A DNA stretch of 50,696 nt from Streptomyces sp. SolWspMP-5a-2 (lineage in GTDB: Bacteria; Actinomycetota; Actinomycetes; Streptomycetales; Streptomycetaceae): positions 1 to 50,696 of the forward strand of contig NZ_FMCI01000117.1 of NCBI RefSeq assembly GCF_900091845.1, read 5' to 3'. The notes below the pieces were generated by a model. That model did not search any database. It saw nothing but the letters and a program-made list of their open reading frames with translations, and was not told the origin of the DNA. Made by a program: the position numbers and the translations under genes. Shown piece by piece: positions 46,690-50,696 of the stretch; position 1 is the stretch's first letter, and each line of letters begins with the position of its first letter.

Positions 46690-47972
46690 GTGAGCTTCCC
46701 GTCGACGAGCGTGGCCTTGCCCCGCAGCCAGGTGTGCGTCACACGGCCCGGCAGCTCGCGCCCCTCGTAGGGGGTGTTCCGGCTGCGCGAGGCGAAGCCC
46801 GCGGGGTCCACCGACCCACGGTATGCCGTGTCGACGAGTGTGAGGTTGGCGGGCTCACCAGCCGAGACGGGACGGCCGTGGCCCTCCGCCCGGCCGATCT
46901 CGGCGGGCTTGACGGACATCCGGTCGGCGACCCCGGCCCAGGTGAGGAGCCCGGTGTCCACCATGGTCTCCTGCACCACCGCCAGCGCGGTCTCCAGGCC
47001 GACCATGCCCATGGCGGCGGCGGCCCACTCGCAGTCCTTGTCCTCGTGCGGGTGCGGGGCGTGGTCGGTGGCGACGATGTCGATGGTGCCGTCGGCGAGC
47101 GCCTCGCGCAGGGCCAGCACGTCGCGCTCGGTGCGCAGCGGCGGGTTGACCTTGTAGACGGGGTTGTAGGTGCGCACCAGTTCGTCGGTGAGCAGCAGGT
47201 GGTGCGGGGTGACCTCGGCGGTGACGGCGATGCCGCGAGACTTGGCCCAGCGGACGATCTCGACGGAGCCCGCGGTGGAGAGGTGGCAGATGTGGACGCG
47301 GGAGCCGACGTGCTCGGCGAGCAGGACGTCCCGGGCGATGATCGACTCCTCGGCCACCGCGGGCCAGCCGCCGAGGCCCAGCTCGGCGGAGACGACGCCC
47401 TCGTTCATCTCGGCGCCCTCGGTGAGCCGCGGCTCCTGCGCGTGCTGGGCGACGACGCCGCCGAAGGCCTTCACGTACTCCAGGGCGCGGCGCATGATCA
47501 CGGCGTCGTGGACGCACTTGCCGTCGTCGGAGAAGACGGTGACACCGGCCGCGGACTCGTGCATGGCGCCCAGCTCGGCGAGATTCCTGCCCTCCAGGCC
47601 GACGGTGACGGCGCCGATCGGCTGGACGTCGCAGTAGCCGTGGTCGCGGCCGAGCCGGTACACCTGCTCGACGACGCCCGCGGTGTCGGCGACCGGGAAG
47701 GTGTTGGCCATCGCGAAGACGGCCGTGAACCCGCCGGAGGCGGCGGCGCGGGTGCCGGTCAGCACGGTCTCGGAGTCCTCGCGGCCGGGCTCGCGCAGAT
47801 GCGTGTGCAGGTCGACGAGGCCGGGCAGCAGCACCTTGCCGTCGGCCTCGACGACCTCGGCGCCGTCGGCGGAGAGGCCGGTGCCGACCTCGGCGATCGT
47901 TTCGCCGTCGATCAGGACGTCCTGCGGGTCGTGGCCGAGCACCTTCGCACCGCGGATCAGGATCTTGCTCAT
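46686..47972 (-). CDS. pyrC: Dihydroorotase
   Basis: The 428-residue amidohydrolase cyclises carbamoyl aspartate. The zinc-binding motif [10 protein letters not shown] near residue 55 marks a type I dihydroorotase. Further metal or catalytic residues are in [23 protein letters not shown] and [14 protein letters not shown]. The long form and lack of aspartate-carbamoyltransferase fusion are usual in actinobacteria. It overlaps pyrB and the PH-like gene by 4 bp each. Confidence 0.96.
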   Translation of the reverse strand: MSKILIRGAKVLGHDPQDVLIDGETIAEVGTGLSADGAEVVEADGKVLLPGLVDLHTHLREPGREDSETVLTGTRAAASGGFTAVFAMANTFPVADTAGVVEQVYRLGRDHGYCDVQPIGAVTVGLEGRNLAELGAMHESAAGVTVFSDDGKCVHDAVIMRRALEYVKAFGGVVAQHAQEPRLTEGAEMNEGVVSAELGLGGWPAVAEESIIARDVLLAEHVGSRVHICHLSTAGSVEIVRWAKSRGIAVTAEVTPHHLLLTDELVRTYNPVYKVNPPLRTERDVLALREALADGTIDIVATDHAPHPHEDKDCEWAAAAMGMVGLETALAVVQETMVDTGLLTWAGVADRMSVKPAEIGRAEGHGRPVSAGEPANLTLVDTAYRGSVDPAGFASRSRNTPYEGRELPGRVTHTWLRGKATLVDGKLT

Positions 47973-48955
47973 CGGTCGGACTTCTCCTCGGTGCGGGTGT
48001 GGGTGACGGCGGGCTCGTTGCCGCCGAGCAGCAGGTACAGGACGGCCATCCGGATGGAGACGCCGTTGGCGACCTGCTCGACGACGGTGCAGCGGTCGGA
48101 GTCGGCGACCTCGGCGGTGATCTCCATGCCGCGGACCATCGGCCCGGGGTGCATCACCACGGCGTGCTCGGGCATCCGGGCCATCCGGTCGCCGTCGAGT
48201 CCGTAGCGGCGCGAGTACTCGCGCTCGGTCGGGAAGAACGCGGCGTTCATGCGCTCGCGCTGGACGCGGAGCATCATCACCGCGTCGGACTTGGGCAGGA
48301 CGGCGTCGAGGTCGTAGGAGACCTCGCAGGGCCAGCTCCCGACGCCGACCGGCACCAGGGTGGGCGGGGCGACCAGGGTGACCTGGGCGCCGAGGGTGTG
48401 CAGCAGGTCGACGTTGGAGCGGGCGACCCGGCTGTGCAGGATGTCGCCGACGACGGTGATGCGCCGCCCGCCGAGGTCCTGGCCCAGTCCGGCGTCCCGG
48501 CCGACCAGGCGGCGGCGCATGGTGAACGCGTCCAGCAGCGCCTGGGTGGGGTGCTGGTGGGTGCCGTCGCCCGCGTTGATGACGGCGGCGTCGATCCAGC
48601 CGGAGTTGGCGAGCCGGTAGGGCGCCCCGGAGGCGCCGTGCCGGATGACCACGGCGTCGACGCCCATGGCCTCCAGGGTCTGGGCGGTGTCCTTCAGGGA
48701 CTCGCCCTTGGAGACGCTCGACCCCTTGGCGGTGAAGTTGATGACGTCCGCGGACAGGCGCTTCTCCGCGGCCTCGAAGGAGATCCGGGTCCTGGTCGAG
48801 TCCTCGAAGAAGAGGTTGACGACCGTCCGGCCGCGCAGGGTCGGCAGCTTCTTGATCGGCCGGTCGGCGACCCGGGCCATCTCCTCGGCGGTGTCGAGGA
48901 TCAGGACGGCGTCGTCGCGGGTGAGGTCGGCGGCCGAGATGAGATGACGCAGCAT
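47969..48955 (-). CDS. pyrB: Aspartate carbamoyltransferase catalytic chain
   Basis: The 328-residue enzyme joins carbamoyl phosphate to aspartate. The carbamoyl-phosphate site is [13 protein letters not shown]. The [27 protein letters not shown] and [11 protein letters not shown] blocks are also complete. No pyrI regulatory chain is present. Preceded by an 89-bp gap after pyrR that contains a 9-bp hairpin; followed by a 4-bp overlap with pyrC. Confidence 0.96.
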   Translation of the reverse strand: MLRHLISAADLTRDDAVLILDTAEEMARVADRPIKKLPTLRGRTVVNLFFEDSTRTRISFEAAEKRLSADVINFTAKGSSVSKGESLKDTAQTLEAMGVDAVVIRHGASGAPYRLANSGWIDAAVINAGDGTHQHPTQALLDAFTMRRRLVGRDAGLGQDLGGRRITVVGDILHSRVARSNVDLLHTLGAQVTLVAPPTLVPVGVGSWPCEVSYDLDAVLPKSDAVMMLRVQRERMNAAFFPTEREYSRRYGLDGDRMARMPEHAVVMHPGPMVRGMEITAEVADSDRCTVVEQVANGVSIRMAVLYLLLGGNEPAVTHTRTEEKSDR

Positions 48956-49011
48956 CTGTCAGGCTCCGTAAGGCAGTTCAGGAATGAGGAGATTCCGGGC
49001 AGGCGAAGGCG

Positions 49012-49036
49012 CGGCACACCGCGAGGTGGTGTGCCG
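49012..49036 (-). promoter_or_regulatory. Hairpin between pyrR and pyrB
   Basis: A perfect 9-bp stem (CGGCACACC and its complement) with a 7-nt loop starts 9 bp past the pyrR stop. No U-tract follows. It may attenuate the transcript or set the relative amounts of PyrR and the enzymes. Confidence 0.5.
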
Positions 49037-49044
49037 TCGGTCCG

Positions 49045-49702
<658 letters not shown>

Positions 49703-49810
49703 CGTCGGATTTGCGCCATCCACGGTAGCAGGCCCCACCGTGCCCCCGATTCACCCCCCTGGAGTAATCGGCCATGGCTGTCGCGGAAGCATCGGTGTGG
49801 ACCATTCGGC

Positions 49811-49849
49811 TTGACGCACGAGAGTCACGCTGCGTAACCTCACAGTGAG
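49811..49849 (+). promoter_or_regulatory. bldD promoter with BldD-like operator
   Basis: TTGACG (49811-49816) and TAACCT (49835-49840) are separated by 18 bp. The perfect palindrome CTCAC-A-GTGAG (49839-49849) overlaps the -10 and the likely start point; TCAC/GTGA half-sites match the known BldD recognition pattern. BldD autorepression is established in S. coelicolor. Confidence 0.7.
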
Positions 49850-49910
49850 TTACCAGACGCGCGGCACGGAAACCAGGCCGCTCCGCGCGACACAGTGTCC
49901 GGGGAGCTAT

Positions 49911-50414
49911 ATGTCCAGCGAATACGCCAAACAGCTCGGGGCCAAGCTTCGGGCCATCCGCACCCAGCAGGGCCTTTCCCTCCACGGAGTCGAGGAGAAG
50001 TCGCAGGGACGCTGGAAGGCCGTCGTGGTCGGTTCGTACGAACGCGGCGACCGCGCCGTGACCGTGCAGCGCCTGGCCGAGCTGGCGGACTTCTACGGCG
50101 TTCCGGTGCAGGAGCTGCTGCCGGGCACCACTCCGGGCGGAGCCGCCGAGCCGCCGCCCAAGCTGGTCCTCGACCTGGAGCGGCTGGCCACGGTGCCGGC
50201 CGAGAAGGCGGGCCCGCTCCAGCGCTACGCGGCGACGATCCAGTCCCAGCGCGGCGACTACAACGGCAAGGTGCTGTCGATCCGCCAGGACGACCTGCGC
50301 ACACTGGCCGTCATCTACGACCAGTCCCCCTCGGTCCTCACCGAGCAGCTGATCAGCTGGGGTGTGCTGGACGCGGACGCGCGCCGCGCCGTCGCCACGC
50401 ACGACGAGGGCTGA
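49911..50414 (+). CDS. bldD: Developmental master regulator BldD
   Basis: The 167-residue protein represses sporulation genes during vegetative growth when bound to a tetramer of cyclic-di-GMP. The N-terminal Xre-type HTH (LGAKLRAIRTQQGLSLHGVE, YERGDRAVTVQRLAELADFYG) binds DNA. The C-terminal domain has the c-di-GMP signature: Arg114-Gly-Asp116 and Arg125-Gln-Asp-Asp128, at the same positions as in S. coelicolor. ATG 49911 with GGGGAG upstream gives the exact family length. Divergent from pyrR; an operator-like palindrome lies in its promoter. Confidence 0.97.
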   Translation: MSSEYAKQLGAKLRAIRTQQGLSLHGVEEKSQGRWKAVVVGSYERGDRAVTVQRLAELADFYGVPVQELLPGTTPGGAAEPPPKLVLDLERLATVPAEKAGPLQRYAATIQSQRGDYNGKVLSIRQDDLRTLAVIYDQSPSVLTEQLISWGVLDADARRAVATHDEG

Positions 50415-50472
50415 CCCGCTCCCCGCTTGAGAAGAAACGTGTCACCGGGGTGACCGGAACTTGACGGTTCCG

Positions 50473-50492
50473 GCCGCCTCGGTGGCTTTTTT
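50473..50492 (+). terminator. bldD intrinsic terminator
   Basis: The GC-rich stem GCCGCC/GGTGGC is directly followed by six T residues (50487-50492), a classic intrinsic terminator and rare in this window for having a T-tract. Two further inverted repeats (50441-50454 and 50454-50473) lie just before it. Confidence 0.75.
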
Positions 50493-50656
50493 CATGGGCC
50501 ACGGGTGCCCGCGGAGGCACCCGGGACGCGAGAGGCGCCCCAGCCGCCGTCTCCCCCGCCACGGGCCCTGGGCGCCCGTCCGCGGCCCCGGAGACCCCTG
50601 TGCCGCCCGAGGCGCACCGGGACGAGCGCGAGGACGACGCGCGGCCGGTACGGGTC
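50493..50656. other. Window end, no gene recognised
   Basis: An open frame on the minus strand here is composed of Arg/Gly/Ala/Pro-rich residues without a ribosome binding site or homology that I recognise. A hairpin CGGGTGCC/GGCACCCG lies at 50502-50523. The next real gene is probably beyond the window. Confidence 0.4.
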
Positions 50657-50696
50657 ACGGGGGCGTGCGCGGGCGCGCCGGGCGGCGGGCGGTGGG

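Noticed and set aside
50353..50656. Minus-strand open frame running to the window end
   Set aside because: It overlaps the 3' end of bldD and its terminator, and encodes an Arg/Gly/Ala-rich sequence without recognisable features.

Overview
This window looks like a piece of a Streptomyces chromosome (or a very close relative). The DNA is very GC-rich with strong third-position GC. Marker genes include bldD with its cyclic-di-GMP signature, an actinobacterial integration host factor (sIHF) of exactly 107 codons, an ECF41-type sigma factor, and a PriA that lacks a Walker A motif. From memory, the gene order resembles the conserved core of the S. coelicolor chromosome around SCO1434-SCO1489. There is no phage, insertion sequence, CRISPR array, tRNA or rRNA. 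This is core chromosome, not an accessory island.

Layout. (1) 1-5.7 kb: the start of an exported protein, a uridine-kinase-like P-loop enzyme, a free-standing EccA/CbxX-type AAA ATPase, and two overlapping CBS-domain membrane proteins. (2) 5.9-11.0 kb, minus strand: a run of FMN riboswitch - ribE - ribM - ribBA - ribH - hisE - hisG - small PH-domain membrane protein. (3) 11.1-20.2 kb: an ECF41 sigma factor followed by an NAD(P)-binding epimerase-like gene with a matching ECF41 promoter between them; a ROK repressor divergent from an MFS transporter around a perfect operator-like palindrome; a uracil/xanthine permease; an AlkZ-like winged-helix protein; a DinB-like protein; and a WYL regulator. 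(4) 20.1-24.8 kb, minus strand: an amino-acid catabolic module of CAT-type permease, Lrp/AsnC regulator, nitrilase-type amidase and flavin amino-acid oxidase/monooxygenase. (5) 25.0-31.8 kb, minus strand: GuaB1, a barstar/RNase Sa-like lipoprotein pair, a SorC-type regulator, rpe, rsmB and fmt. (6) 32.2-50.4 kb: a small HTH protein, a frameshifted priA, then metK, coaBC, rpoZ, gmk, sIHF and the pyrimidine cluster pyrF-pyrD-carB-carA-(PH-like)-pyrC-pyrB-pyrR, ending at bldD, which diverges from pyrR.

How the genes work together. The rib-his run uses ribulose-5-phosphate, GTP and PRPP chemistry and is headed by a well-formed FMN aptamer. The pyr cluster encodes five of the six enzymes of UMP synthesis plus the regulator (OPRTase, pyrE, is not present). 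Its pyrR leader can fold so that a PyrR-type hairpin is enclosed by a helix that hides the pyrR ribosome binding site. The module at 20-25 kb has sizes and order reminiscent of the DavB/DavA oxidative route (amino acid to amide to acid). Both of its promoter regions carry three GTTGCG-type boxes in nearly the same geometry: the nearest box lies 34 bp from a -10-like hexamer, then the spacings are 21-22 and 30-31 bp. This shared arrangement is the most interesting and least obvious signal I found, and it suggests direct control by the neighbouring Lrp protein.

Other points worth attention are the ECF41 target promoter embedded in a terminator-like hairpin, the disulfide-free membrane-anchored RNase Sa homologue with its own barstar, the priA frameshift, and a degenerate TGACG repeat tract upstream of fmt. 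I saw no clearly undescribed multi-gene defence or mobile system here.
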